Shown: positions 15,939 through 24,348 of the stretch, one piece after another
How positions within the stretch are numbered: the stretch's first letter is position 1
How the letters are laid out: each line of letters begins with the position of its first letter
Assembly (NCBI GenBank): GCA_943846715.1
Contig: OX044356.1
Location: forward strand, 186,001-250,000
Origin: TMED14 sp002378565
Lineage (GTDB): Bacteria > Bacteroidota > Bacteroidia > Flavobacteriales > Schleiferiaceae
Length of the DNA: 64,000 nucleotides
Direction of reading: 5' to 3'
Position numbers and translations under genes: made by a program
Notes under the pieces: model-generated
Seen by the model: the letters and a program-made list of their open reading frames with translations, nothing else
The model's database searches: none
Told to the model about the DNA's origin: nothing

Positions 15939-16373
15939 TTAGAACAACTTGTCCCATGGTGTTACAGCCAACATCAAAGCAAGCCCAAGACCCATGTAGC
16001 GAATCAATGCTTTGCGTTTGTTGTTGTCGCCTTCTGCGCGTTTGAACTTCATGCGGCCTAGTGTGAATAATAGAACGGATAGGATCATGGTGCTTGGGTG
16101 CTCGATGACAAGGCGGCGAAGATCAGCATCCTTCATGATGTCAGACATGCTGTTGGCAGCCGTTGCGTCGCCATAGGTTTTCACTAAAAGAATCAGACCA
16201 AACAATAATTGCAGATGGGCAAGGATCATGGTGATCAAACTGAGCTTGTTTTCAGCGGCGCCAATGCTTTGGTTGTTCATGCGAGCATAAATGGCATAAG
16301 CAACCGTCGAAATGGCGGTCAGCAATAAGAGGTATGCGATGTAGTGGTGGCTGTGGGTGATTCCTGTAAACAC
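15939..16373 (-). CDS. Small four-helix membrane protein, function unknown
   Basis: 144 residues with four predicted membrane helices: IAYLLLLTAISTVAYAIYA, LSLITMILAHLQLLFGLILL, TMILSVLLFTLGRM and a C-terminal LGLALMLAVTP. Histidines lie near the first helix (THSHHY), inside the second (AHLQL) and before the third (EHPS). Similar flavobacterial proteins are often labelled cytochrome-B-like, but I cannot confirm haem binding. It is the first gene of a two-gene unit with hflX. A TACCTTTG box lies about 20 bases upstream of the ATG. Confidence 0.8.
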   Translation of the reverse strand: MFTGITHSHHYIAYLLLLTAISTVAYAIYARMNNQSIGAAENKLSLITMILAHLQLLFGLILLVKTYGDATAANSMSDIMKDADLRRLVIEHPSTMILSVLLFTLGRMKFKRAEGDNNKRKALIRYMGLGLALMLAVTPWDKLF

Positions 16374-16392
16374 AATGGATAGATTTAGATGA

Positions 16393-16400
16393 CAAAGGTA
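16393..16400 (-). promoter_or_regulatory. -7 box of the membrane-protein/hflX operon
   Basis: TACCTTTG on the minus strand, an exact TAnnTTTG match, 19 bases before the ATG at 16373. Confidence 0.6.
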
Positions 16401-16436
16401 AAACGTATGTAAGATAGGGCCCTAAAAAACTTAACC

Positions 16437-16444
16437 GACCTTTG
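16437..16444 (+). promoter_or_regulatory. -7-like box of maeB
   Basis: GACCTTTG, one mismatch from TAnnTTTG, 27 bases before the maeB ATG. The decamer CGACCTTTGC also occurs before era. Confidence 0.45.
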
Positions 16445-16471
16445 CGTCAGCATAAATGCAAGTATTGACCC

Positions 16472-18754
16472 ATGAGCAAGCGACAATCACCGATTAGAAA
16501 ACGGGACATTCGAGACTACCACGAAGGCAAGCGCCCGGGTAAAATAGAGGTCCTTCCGACCAAGCCGTCCAACTCACAGCGCGACTTAAGTATCGCCTAT
16601 TCGCCTGGTGTGGCAGAGCCCTGCCTTGACATCGCTGCCAAACCTGCAGATGCATACCGCTACACAGCAAAGGGCAATTTGGTGGCAGTGATATCTAATG
16701 GCACCGCAGTTTTAGGGCTGGGTGACATAGGCCCGCTGGCCTCGAAGCCTGTGATGGAAGGCAAGGCCGTATTGTTTAAAATCTTTGCAGACATTGATGT
16801 CTTTGACCTGGAGTTGGACACAACCGACCCTGACAAGTTCATCGAAACCGTCAAAATCTTGTCACCCACCTTTGGTGGCATCAACCTGGAGGATATTTCA
16901 GCCCCAGCCTGCTTTGAAATTGAGCAGCGCCTGCGTGATGAATTGGATATCCCGGTCATGCATGATGATCAACATGGCACAGCCATCATCACGGCAGCAG
17001 CTATGCTCAATGCCATTGAGATTCAAGGCAAGACCATTGATCAAGTGAAGGTGGTCTTCAATGGAGCGGGTGCTTCAGCCATTTCCTGTGCGGCATTGTA
17101 TGTGTCCTTAGGCGTAAAGTCTGATAACCTGATCATGTGTGACTCCAAGGGGGTCATTCAAAAGGGCAGGGAAGGGCTCACCTTTGAAAAAAAGCAGTTT
17201 GCCCGTGACACCAATCACTCAACCCTTGAGGAAGCGATTGTTGACGCTGACATTTTTGTAGGCCTATCGCGAGGCGATGTGCTGAGTGGAGACATGGTCA
17301 GATCCATGGCTCCCAAGCCAATTGTATTCGCCCTAGCTAACCCTGATCCAGAAATACGGTACGATATTGCCATCGCGACAAGGGATGACTTGATCATGGC
17401 TACCGGCCGGTCAGACCACCCCAACCAAGTGAACAATGTGCTGGGATTTCCTTTTATTTTCCGTGGCGCACTGGACGTGAGAGCCACAAGCATCAATGAG
17501 GCAATGAAGCTAGCTGCTGTCCGCGCCATTGCTGACCTAGCAAAGGAGCCTGTGCCTGAGATTGTGAATTTGGCCTATGGCAGCCGCAACATGGCTTTTG
17601 GGCAAGAGTACATCATCCCTAAGCCCTTTGATCCCCGGTTGATTTCCACTGTGGCACCGGCAGTCGCAAAGGCAGCTATGGACTCTGGCGTGGCGCAGTC
17701 AGACATCTCTGATTGGGAAGCTTACAAGGAAAGTTTAAAGCAGCGATTGGGCCAGGATGATCGATTCATTCGCTTGATCATGCAAAAAGCTAAAACCAAA
17801 CCACAGCGGGTGGTCTTCAATGAGGCAGAGAACTACAAGGTGCTCAAAGCTGCGCAAATTGTTCAAGATGAAGGCATTGGTATCCCAATTCTGCTTGGCG
17901 ATGCAGAGAAGATCAAGGCCATTGACGAAGAGTACGGACTTGGCCTGGAGGGTGTCACCATCATTGACCCTAGCTCCTTTCATGTCCCCAATATTGCGGC
18001 CTACGCAGATACCTATTACCAGGACAGACAGCGCCATGGCATTGGATTCAACGAGGCGCGTCGCTTGATGCGTAACCGAAATTTTTATGGCCCCATGATG
18101 GTCAAAATGGGCGATGCAGATGCCTATGTGACTGGATCGATGGTGAAGTATGCCCGGGCCGTGAAGCCGGTACTGGAGATGCTGGGCCCCAAGGAGCGCG
18201 GTCGTGCCGTGGCCGGCGTCTATGTCATGCTCACCAAGAAAGGTCCTAAATTCTTTGCAGACACTGCCATCAATCAGGATCCAACGGCTGAACGCGTTGC
18301 TGAGATTGCTGTGCAGGCAGCGGAATTGGTCAAGCGTATGAACATTGAGCCAAGCATTGCTTTGCTGAGTTATTCCAACTTTGGATCCTCCGATGGCAAG
18401 ACGCCAAAGAAGATGCGAGATGCCCTTCACATCTTGCATGAGAACCACCCTGACTTGACAGTGGATGGTGAGATGCAGGCCAATTTTGCAGTCGATAAAG
18501 ATCAATTGAAAGAACAGTTTCCCTTCTCAGATTTGGTTGGTAGCCCTCCCAATATTTTCATCTTTCCTGGTCTGTCATCCGCTAACATTGGCTACAAACT
18601 GTTGCAGTCCATGGCGGGCATGGAAGCCGTTGGCCCCTTGTTGATTGGCTTAGATTACCCGGCACATGTTTTGCAGTTGGGTGCAGATGTAAGAGAAATT
18701 GTGAACACAACAGCCATGGCTGTTGTGGACGCACAATCCAGAGAGACCACATGA
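16472..18754 (+). CDS. maeB: NADP-dependent malic enzyme with phosphotransacetylase-like domain
   Basis: 760-residue MaeB-type enzyme that converts malate to pyruvate and CO2, supplying NADPH. The N-terminal malic domain (about 1-425) shows SIAYSPGVAEPC, the catalytic lysine region MEGKAVLFK, metal ligands in VMHDDQHGTAI, and the NAD(P) loop FNGAGASAISC. The C-terminal part (about 430-760) is phosphotransacetylase-like; in MaeB it is usually regulatory and binds acetyl-CoA. Length matches the fused class. The stop overlaps the next gene's start by ATGA. Confidence 0.96.
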   Translation: MSKRQSPIRKRDIRDYHEGKRPGKIEVLPTKPSNSQRDLSIAYSPGVAEPCLDIAAKPADAYRYTAKGNLVAVISNGTAVLGLGDIGPLASKPVMEGKAVLFKIFADIDVFDLELDTTDPDKFIETVKILSPTFGGINLEDISAPACFEIEQRLRDELDIPVMHDDQHGTAIITAAAMLNAIEIQGKTIDQVKVVFNGAGASAISCAALYVSLGVKSDNLIMCDSKGVIQKGREGLTFEKKQFARDTNHSTLEEAIVDADIFVGLSRGDVLSGDMVRSMAPKPIVFALANPDPEIRYDIAIATRDDLIMATGRSDHPNQVNNVLGFPFIFRGALDVRATSINEAMKLAAVRAIADLAKEPVPEIVNLAYGSRNMAFGQEYIIPKPFDPRLISTVAPAVAKAAMDSGVAQSDISDWEAYKESLKQRLGQDDRFIRLIMQKAKTKPQRVVFNEAENYKVLKAAQIVQDEGIGIPILLGDAEKIKAIDEEYGLGLEGVTIIDPSSFHVPNIAAYADTYYQDRQRHGIGFNEARRLMRNRNFYGPMMVKMGDADAYVTGSMVKYARAVKPVLEMLGPKERGRAVAGVYVMLTKKGPKFFADTAINQDPTAERVAEIAVQAAELVKRMNIEPSIALLSYSNFGSSDGKTPKKMRDALHILHENHPDLTVDGEMQANFAVDKDQLKEQFPFSDLVGSPPNIFIFPGLSSANIGYKLLQSMAGMEAVGPLLIGLDYPAHVLQLGADVREIVNTTAMAVVDAQSRETT

Positions 18755-19311
18755 AACAGCCATTGATTATTGCCACCTTGTTTGCCCTGATGTCCATGAC
18801 GTCACAGGCTCAATGGCTAGAGGATATTGAGCAGGACCATGCCGTGGGCTACGGTTATGCCGTAGGCATTCCTTATAACATATCGGGAAGCCCCTTTGCT
18901 TCTCAGGAATTGGCCTACCACGGCAGGTACTACCTCCCGGTGAGTGAGGATTTTTCATGGGGCATTGGCACACCGGTATCAGTAGGCACACCGGGACCAG
19001 CTGGCCTGAGCCTATCCTACGCATTGGCTCTTGAGTTCCATGCAGGCATGGGAGCTACAATGGAATCAAAGAAGTCGTTTGGTGTTTTTGCTTCTGTCGG
19101 TTTTGGGTCCTTTGACATGCTGTATCTCACCGATGATGGCATCAGTATCCGATTGGATCGATCCACGTATTATGGCCCCTATTTAGGCACAGGTGTTCGC
19201 CTGTATTACAGGGGTCAGCCTGTGGGATTGAGTCTCAATACTTGGCGCAATATGAATACGGTCCTTGGTAAAGTCCAAGTGATTTCCCTGCGCCTTTTGT
19301 ACGGTTTGTAA
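18751..19311 (+). CDS. Hypothetical exported protein, possible outer-membrane beta-barrel
   Basis: 186 residues with a signal peptide (MKQPLIIATLFALMSMTSQA). The mature part alternates aromatic/glycine and polar residues, as in small outer-membrane barrels: HGRYYLPVSEDFSWGIGTPV, LSYALALEFHAGMGA and YGPYLGTGVRLYYRG. It ends in LLYGL without a strong terminal phenylalanine. No named family recognised. The ATG overlaps the maeB stop, so it is coupled to maeB, though a functional link is not evident. Confidence 0.75.
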   Translation: MKQPLIIATLFALMSMTSQAQWLEDIEQDHAVGYGYAVGIPYNISGSPFASQELAYHGRYYLPVSEDFSWGIGTPVSVGTPGPAGLSLSYALALEFHAGMGATMESKKSFGVFASVGFGSFDMLYLTDDGISIRLDRSTYYGPYLGTGVRLYYRGQPVGLSLNTWRNMNTVLGKVQVISLRLLYGL

Positions 19312-19317
19312 GCTGCC

Positions 19318-19773
19318 TTAGCTGATCATGCCTTTGAGCATGGCGGCAACTTGCTTATTGTCTGCCTTCCCTGAAAGGGCTTTGCTGGCGGCACCCATCA
19401 CGCGACCAAAGTCTTGAGGGCCTGCGGGCTGAATCTGGTCGACAATGACTTGAAGGGCTGCTTTGAGTGCGTCCCCTTCCATCATTTCAGGTAAGTAGGT
19501 CATGATGACTGCCAGCTGTGCCTCTTCGGGCTCTGCTAAATCTAGCCTGCCTTGCTCCCGGAATATCTCAGCGGCTTCCGTGCGTTGCTTTTTCAAACGC
19601 TGCAGCACCGCAAGTTCTTTTTTCTCGTCCAATCCGCCTCCGGAGCTTGAGGTTTTCTCCATGGTCAGTGCCGTCTTGATACCGCGAATGGTGTCTCTGA
19701 CTAAGGTGTCTTTTGCACGCATGGCAGTTTTCAAATCATCGGAGAGGCGAGTTTCTAGGCTTTCAGTCGACAT
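19318..19773 (-). CDS. yqeY: GatB/YqeY domain-containing protein
   Basis: 151-residue YqeY-family protein, related to the tRNA-binding tail of the amidotransferase subunit GatB. Its cellular role is not settled. Visible family features are LSDDLKTAMRAKDTLVRDTIRG near the N-terminus, the central AVIMTYLPEMM, and the C-terminal FGRVMGAASKALSGKADNKQVAAML. I chose the ATG at 19773 (MSTESLETRLSDDLK), eleven bases inside the ftsZ 3' end; an upstream in-frame ATG would overlap ftsZ by 56 bases. It is the last gene of the long division cluster. Confidence 0.92.
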   Translation of the reverse strand: MSTESLETRLSDDLKTAMRAKDTLVRDTIRGIKTALTMEKTSSSGGGLDEKKELAVLQRLKKQRTEAAEIFREQGRLDLAEPEEAQLAVIMTYLPEMMEGDALKAALQVIVDQIQPAGPQDFGRVMGAASKALSGKADNKQVAAMLKGMIS

Positions 19774-22114
19774 TGTCGTGTAGGAATGAGTTATGGGAAC
19801 GGAATTCGATGTCATCACCGTCTGAGCTCAAGCCGACGTTCCCAGTGGCGTTTCTCTGTGAGTAAGTGGTGTGGGTGTTCACGGATAGGCCTTGTCGTTC
19901 AAAGGCTGGCTCGTCCTCATCGCCTAAGGCCATGCGCTCACTGTTTTTGTGAAACTTGTGCGTGAAATTGGCGAGGTAGGCCTTGCGCTGCTTTTGCATC
20001 TCTTGAATGGACGTGCTATGTGGCGCATCTATACCCAAGGCAGATGACGAGGAAGGACGCTCAGCCATAACTGTCAAGGTCAATGCCTCCTCCTTGCCAT
20101 GGATGGTTTGCTCAATGTCGCTGACAGCCGCTTGCTCATTGACCAAAGCTTCTTCAGGCTCAACCTCAAGGACTTCCTCTACAGCTTCAATTGGCACATC
20201 AGCTGCATCATCCATTGATTGGACAGGCTCTTCAGCTTCAGTCATCGCGACTTCTTCCACCGTGGCCTCCAGTGGCGCATCCATAGGGATGTCCATCAGG
20301 TGTTGTTCCATGATTTTGAGGTCTTCCAGGTTGAAGGTGGGCTTTTCAGCATCGATCACCTGCTCACTGATGTCATCCACATTGGATGTCACATGATCGA
20401 TCATGTCTTCAAGATCCCACTGTGAACTTGACGCATCTCCCATTTCCACTGCTTCACTTGACGCATCAATCTCATCAGTTGAATCAATGGTTGAATCGTC
20501 CATTGTCAGCAAATCGTCACTTGTTATTGCCTCCTCGTTGGTGATAGAATCTATTTTCTCGCTTGCTGGCTCTGCATCAAAGGAAAGCAGGTCTTCATCA
20601 AGGTCGATTGATAAAAGAGGCGCTTCCACGTCATCCATTGCGATGTCAATGGGTAGGTCAATGGGCAGGTCGATGGCTAGGGTTGACGCCTGACTTGCTG
20701 CAAGGTCGTCATCGTCCATGGAGATTTCAGATAGCACAAACCCTCTGTCATCCTCCATTGAGATATCGATTGATGGGCTGTCCACATGAGCTGTTTCACT
20801 TGCCGTTATGTCGTTTGCCGCCTCCGGGATTGCATCGGCGACTTCAGGTGAACTGATGGCGACGGGCTCCTCATCCAAGCTGTGGACAACTTGGCTGTCG
20901 ATGTTGCCTTTCACGGCATCAATGGGCTTTTCGCTGGCATCCAATTGCTGCTGAAACAGGGCTTTCCCGGCTTCCTTAGGGCTGTCGGGCAAGGGCTGAT
21001 CTGAGATAGAAAACAAGTCAAATTGCGTTGAGGCAGTTTCATCCTCTGGCGCTTTAATCTCCGTCACTTCAGGGACTTTGGGCTCGTCCAAATGCCGGAC
21101 AATGCGCTCTGGCTCAGCAGGTCGGATATCTCCGACGGGGTTGTTGGCGCTGAATCCGGTGGCAATGATGGTGACTTGAACACCATCATCGAGGCTGATG
21201 TCTTCACCCATTCCCATGATGATGTCCACTTGATTGCCAGCTTGGCTTTGGATGTAATCATTGATTTCTCCAATCTCATCAAAGGTGATCTCATGCTCAT
21301 TGGTCCCGGAAACAATCAGAAGCAAGACATGCTTTGCGCCTAGAATGTGGTTGTCATTAAGCAGAGGTGAGTCCAGGGCTTCTTGCACAGCTTGCTGCGC
21401 CCGGTTTTCGCCTCTAGCTACTGCAGATCCCATGATGGCAGTACCTGAATCCTCCAACACCTTGCGGGCATCATTCAGGTCAATGTTCATGTTGTAGTGG
21501 TTGGTGATCACCTCAGCAATGCCTTTTGCTGCAGTGGCCAGCACCCCGTCTGCCTTGCTAAACCCAGATTTGTAGCCCAGGTTACCATAAATCTCTCTCA
21601 GCTTGTCATTGTTGATGACAATCAATGAGTCCACTTGCTTTTTCAAGGACTCAATGCCAGTCTCAGCCTGCTTGAGGCGAAGGTTGCCCTCAAAGCCAAA
21701 TGGCGCCGTGACAATGCCAACAGTTAAGATGCCCATCTCTTTAGCAGCTTGTGCGATGATGGGTGCTGCGCCTGTGCCTGTTCCACCACCCATGCCTGCC
21801 GTGATGAAAACCATCTTGGTGTTGCTCTCCAGCATGTGCTGTATGACCTCGTAGCTTTCCAGTGCAGCGCGTTCACCCACTTCAGGGTTTGCGCCGGCAC
21901 CAAGGCCTTCCGTAAGGCTTGCGCCCAGTTGAATTTTGTTTTCAACGGGGCTGTGACTGAGTGCCTGAGCGTCGGTGTTGCAAACGATGAAGTCTACCCC
22001 ATGAATGCCTTGGCGTTTCATGTGGTTCACTGCATTGCTGCCACCACCACCCACGCCAATCACCTTGATGATGGATGATCGGCTCTTAGGCATATCAAAT
22101 GTTAAGTCGTCCAT
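19763..22114 (-). CDS. ftsZ: Cell-division tubulin FtsZ with very long acidic linker
   Basis: 783-residue FtsZ, which polymerises into the Z-ring at mid-cell. The GTPase/tubulin core spans about 1-325, with VGGGGSNAVNHM, the signature GGGTGTGAAP (109-118) and NNDKLREIYGNLG. From about 326 to 730 lies an unstructured linker rich in D, E, S and I, with internal repeats of the type SIDMDD/DLPID. The tail has the conserved peptide DEPAFERQ (734-741), the likely FtsA contact, and ends NSFLHDNVD. Bacteroidota FtsZ proteins have long tails, but this one is clearly at the long end. It follows ftsA after a 30-base gap. Confidence 0.97.
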   Translation of the reverse strand: MDDLTFDMPKSRSSIIKVIGVGGGGSNAVNHMKRQGIHGVDFIVCNTDAQALSHSPVENKIQLGASLTEGLGAGANPEVGERAALESYEVIQHMLESNTKMVFITAGMGGGTGTGAAPIIAQAAKEMGILTVGIVTAPFGFEGNLRLKQAETGIESLKKQVDSLIVINNDKLREIYGNLGYKSGFSKADGVLATAAKGIAEVITNHYNMNIDLNDARKVLEDSGTAIMGSAVARGENRAQQAVQEALDSPLLNDNHILGAKHVLLLIVSGTNEHEITFDEIGEINDYIQSQAGNQVDIIMGMGEDISLDDGVQVTIIATGFSANNPVGDIRPAEPERIVRHLDEPKVPEVTEIKAPEDETASTQFDLFSISDQPLPDSPKEAGKALFQQQLDASEKPIDAVKGNIDSQVVHSLDEEPVAISSPEVADAIPEAANDITASETAHVDSPSIDISMEDDRGFVLSEISMDDDDLAASQASTLAIDLPIDLPIDIAMDDVEAPLLSIDLDEDLLSFDAEPASEKIDSITNEEAITSDDLLTMDDSTIDSTDEIDASSEAVEMGDASSSQWDLEDMIDHVTSNVDDISEQVIDAEKPTFNLEDLKIMEQHLMDIPMDAPLEATVEEVAMTEAEEPVQSMDDAADVPIEAVEEVLEVEPEEALVNEQAAVSDIEQTIHGKEEALTLTVMAERPSSSSALGIDAPHSTSIQEMQKQRKAYLANFTHKFHKNSERMALGDEDEPAFERQGLSVNTHTTYSQRNATGNVGLSSDGDDIEFRSHNSFLHDNVD

Positions 22115-22144
22115 GTGTGTTCTACTGTTGGGTTCCGTGGTCGA

Positions 22145-23602
22145 TTAATCTTCTAAAATGGAATCGGTGAATTTCTCCACCCATTTGTCAAAAAAGCTCC
22201 GCTTTTTGACTTTGCGCTTTGCTACAGCATCCAGGGCTGCCTCATCCGTGAGATCGGGTTCCTCTCCTGTTTCCTTGCTGGATTCAGGGCTGTCAACGGC
22301 TTCAGTTAAGGGGTCAATGGCCATGGCTTCTTCAGTTGGGTTTTCCTGGCTCACGTCAATCAAATCGCTCAGATCATTAGCAACAGCCATTGCATCCATC
22401 GTGAATTCGTCATTGATGACTGCCATGTCGCCGTCACCACGACTGTGAATGCCCTGCATCAACAACCCAACTGCTGTCGAGTAAATGGGAGAGTTCAAGT
22501 CTTGCTTAGCCTCCATGCCAGCAAGGTGCTCGTTGGGGAAGCCAATACGCACATCCATGCCTGTGAGAAACTCCACCAAATGTTTGATGTGCTTAAGTTG
22601 ACTGCCGCCACCAGTGATGACGACACCGGCAATCAATTTCTTGCTCGCTTGATCGTGGCCGTACTGTTTGATTTCCGTGTAGACAGCATTGATGATCTCT
22701 GTCACCCGGGCGTGAATGATGCGGCTCAGGTTCTTCAAGCTGATCTCCTTGGGGTCTCTGCCGTGAAGGCCAGGAATAGACACGATTTCGTTGTCCTTGT
22801 TTTCCCCAGGCCAGGCAGAACCAAACTTGATTTTCAACTGTTCAGCTTGCTTTTCAATGATGCTGCAACCCTCCTTGATGTCTTGGGTGATGATGTTGCC
22901 GCCATGGGGGATGACCGCAGTGTGTCGGATGATGCCATCCTTGAAAATGGCCACGTCTGTTGTGCCGCCGCCGATGTCAATCAAGACCACGCCAGCTTCC
23001 TTTTCCTCCTCGCTCAAGACAGCTTCTGCACTGGCTAAAGGTTCCAAGTTGACAGAGCCTAACTCAAGCCCGGAATTTTTTACACAGCGGGCAATGTTTC
23101 GGATGCTTGTCACTTGCCCAACAACGATATGGAAGGTGGCTTCCAAACGGCCACCAAACATGCCAACGGGTTCGTCAACGTCGCCCTGACCATCGACCTT
23201 GTACTCCTGAGGGAGCACATGGATGATTTCTTCACCGGGCATCATGACCAGCTTGTGCACGTTGTCCGTCAGGCGCAAGATATCCTCATGTTCAATGACC
23301 TTCTCAGGGTCTTCTCTAGTGATGTAATCGCTGTGCTGCAATGAGCGAATATGCTGACCTGCAATGCCTACGGCCACTGAGCCAATGGTCATGCCAGAAG
23401 CAGCTTCTGCGTGTTGAACTGCCTTGGTGATGGAAGCCATGGTCTGAACGATGTTCACCACCACGCCGCCTTTCACGCCGACACTGGGCGCCGTGCCTGT
23501 GCCTAGAATGTCCAGTTTGCCATGGGGTGTTTCCTTGCCAATGATGGCAACGATTTTGGTGGTTCCGATGTCTAGTCCAACGGCGATTTTAGCGTGCGTC
23601 AT
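22145..23602 (-). CDS. ftsA: Cell-division protein FtsA
   Basis: 485-residue actin-fold ATPase that tethers FtsZ to the membrane and recruits the divisome. Motifs include VGLDIGTTKIVAIIG (phosphate 1), LIDIGGGTTDVAIFKDG (phosphate 2) and GVVITGGGSQLKHI (adenosine). The C-terminal extension (about 400-485) is acidic then basic and ends FFDKWVEKFTDSILED, an amphipathic helix suited to membrane binding. The ATG overlaps the ftsQ stop by ATGA. Confidence 0.97.
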   Translation of the reverse strand: MTHAKIAVGLDIGTTKIVAIIGKETPHGKLDILGTGTAPSVGVKGGVVVNIVQTMASITKAVQHAEAASGMTIGSVAVGIAGQHIRSLQHSDYITREDPEKVIEHEDILRLTDNVHKLVMMPGEEIIHVLPQEYKVDGQGDVDEPVGMFGGRLEATFHIVVGQVTSIRNIARCVKNSGLELGSVNLEPLASAEAVLSEEEKEAGVVLIDIGGGTTDVAIFKDGIIRHTAVIPHGGNIITQDIKEGCSIIEKQAEQLKIKFGSAWPGENKDNEIVSIPGLHGRDPKEISLKNLSRIIHARVTEIINAVYTEIKQYGHDQASKKLIAGVVITGGGSQLKHIKHLVEFLTGMDVRIGFPNEHLAGMEAKQDLNSPIYSTAVGLLMQGIHSRGDGDMAVINDEFTMDAMAVANDLSDLIDVSQENPTEEAMAIDPLTEAVDSPESSKETGEEPDLTDEAALDAVAKRKVKKRSFFDKWVEKFTDSILED

Positions 23603-24348
23603 GATGAAGGGGATGGATTGAAGGTGTGAATGACTTGATTACTGTACCGGAGATCAACCCGGTTAAGGCTGTCCATTTGGCCCTGCTGAAGCAGGTAAGC
23701 GTAAAGCGCTTGCGCCTTGTGTGCCTTGTTGTGAAAATTGTCTGATTGTCCCCATTGGATGACATGGCCATGCCATTGCGGCATCACCTGAAGGCTTCCG
23801 TCGCTAGCAATGTTCACCTGAGCGAGCCCGCCAGGGAAGGCAGGGTGCGAAGCTGCTTGGTCAATCAAGGCGATGGCGCTCAGACAGCTTGCGCTGTCAG
23901 TGCGTCCAGAAATCAGCGGCAAATCTAAACTGGCATGGGAAGACAGGGGAAATTTTCGACCATCTTGGTCGATGTAATGTCCGCTGTTTCCCTGCTGTAC
24001 TCGGGCAAATGCTACGTTCTGTGTCATGTCAATGTGGAGTTCACCTTTCCAGGTTGAAAATACCGAGACATCCAAGGCCAGCGGGTGGGTCCTGAGTTGA
24101 TCTTCCAACAATTGAATGTTGATTTCTTTCATTGGCACAGAGTCCCATCGGGGACGGAGGTTATCCAATATGACATTCAGGTCTTCTGTAAGTAGAAGTA
24201 TTTGATTATCAGGCTGATGAATGCTGATTGTCAGGCCTGTGCATAGGCCATTTTCCCGCTGGTCCATGCTGAACCCTACACTCAGCCAGGTGACAGCTCC
24301 CACAGCGAGCCAGGTGAAAACAATGCTGATGATCTTGAACCACTTCAT
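23599..24348 (-). CDS. ftsQ: Cell-division protein FtsQ
   Basis: 249-residue single-pass membrane protein of the divisome that links FtsB/FtsL to the early ring. One N-terminal helix (IISIVFTWLAVGAVTWLSVGF) is followed by a periplasmic domain with PLALDVSVFSTWKGELHIDM and the typical FtsQ stretch ARVQQGNSGHYIDQDGRKFP. Sequence identity in this family is low; position between murC and ftsA strongly supports the call. It overlaps both neighbours by four bases. Confidence 0.92.
   Translation of the reverse strand: MKWFKIISIVFTWLAVGAVTWLSVGFSMDQRENGLCTGLTISIHQPDNQILLLTEDLNVILDNLRPRWDSVPMKEINIQLLEDQLRTHPLALDVSVFSTWKGELHIDMTQNVAFARVQQGNSGHYIDQDGRKFPLSSHASLDLPLISGRTDSASCLSAIALIDQAASHPAFPGGLAQVNIASDGSLQVMPQWHGHVIQWGQSDNFHNKAHKAQALYAYLLQQGQMDSLNRVDLRYSNQVIHTFNPSPSS

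Noticed and set aside
15474..16061. 195-codon plus-strand frame opposite hflX
   Set aside because: Antisense shadow of hflX and the membrane-protein gene; composition not protein-like.
17735..18505. 256-codon minus-strand frame opposite maeB
   Set aside because: Shadow of the phosphotransacetylase-like domain; no start signal and no family.
20007..20856. Several serine-rich plus-strand frames opposite the ftsZ linker
   Set aside because: They are the reverse reading of the Asp/Ser-rich linker codons.
22445..23038. 197-codon plus-strand frame opposite ftsA
   Set aside because: Shadow of ftsA with no conserved motif.
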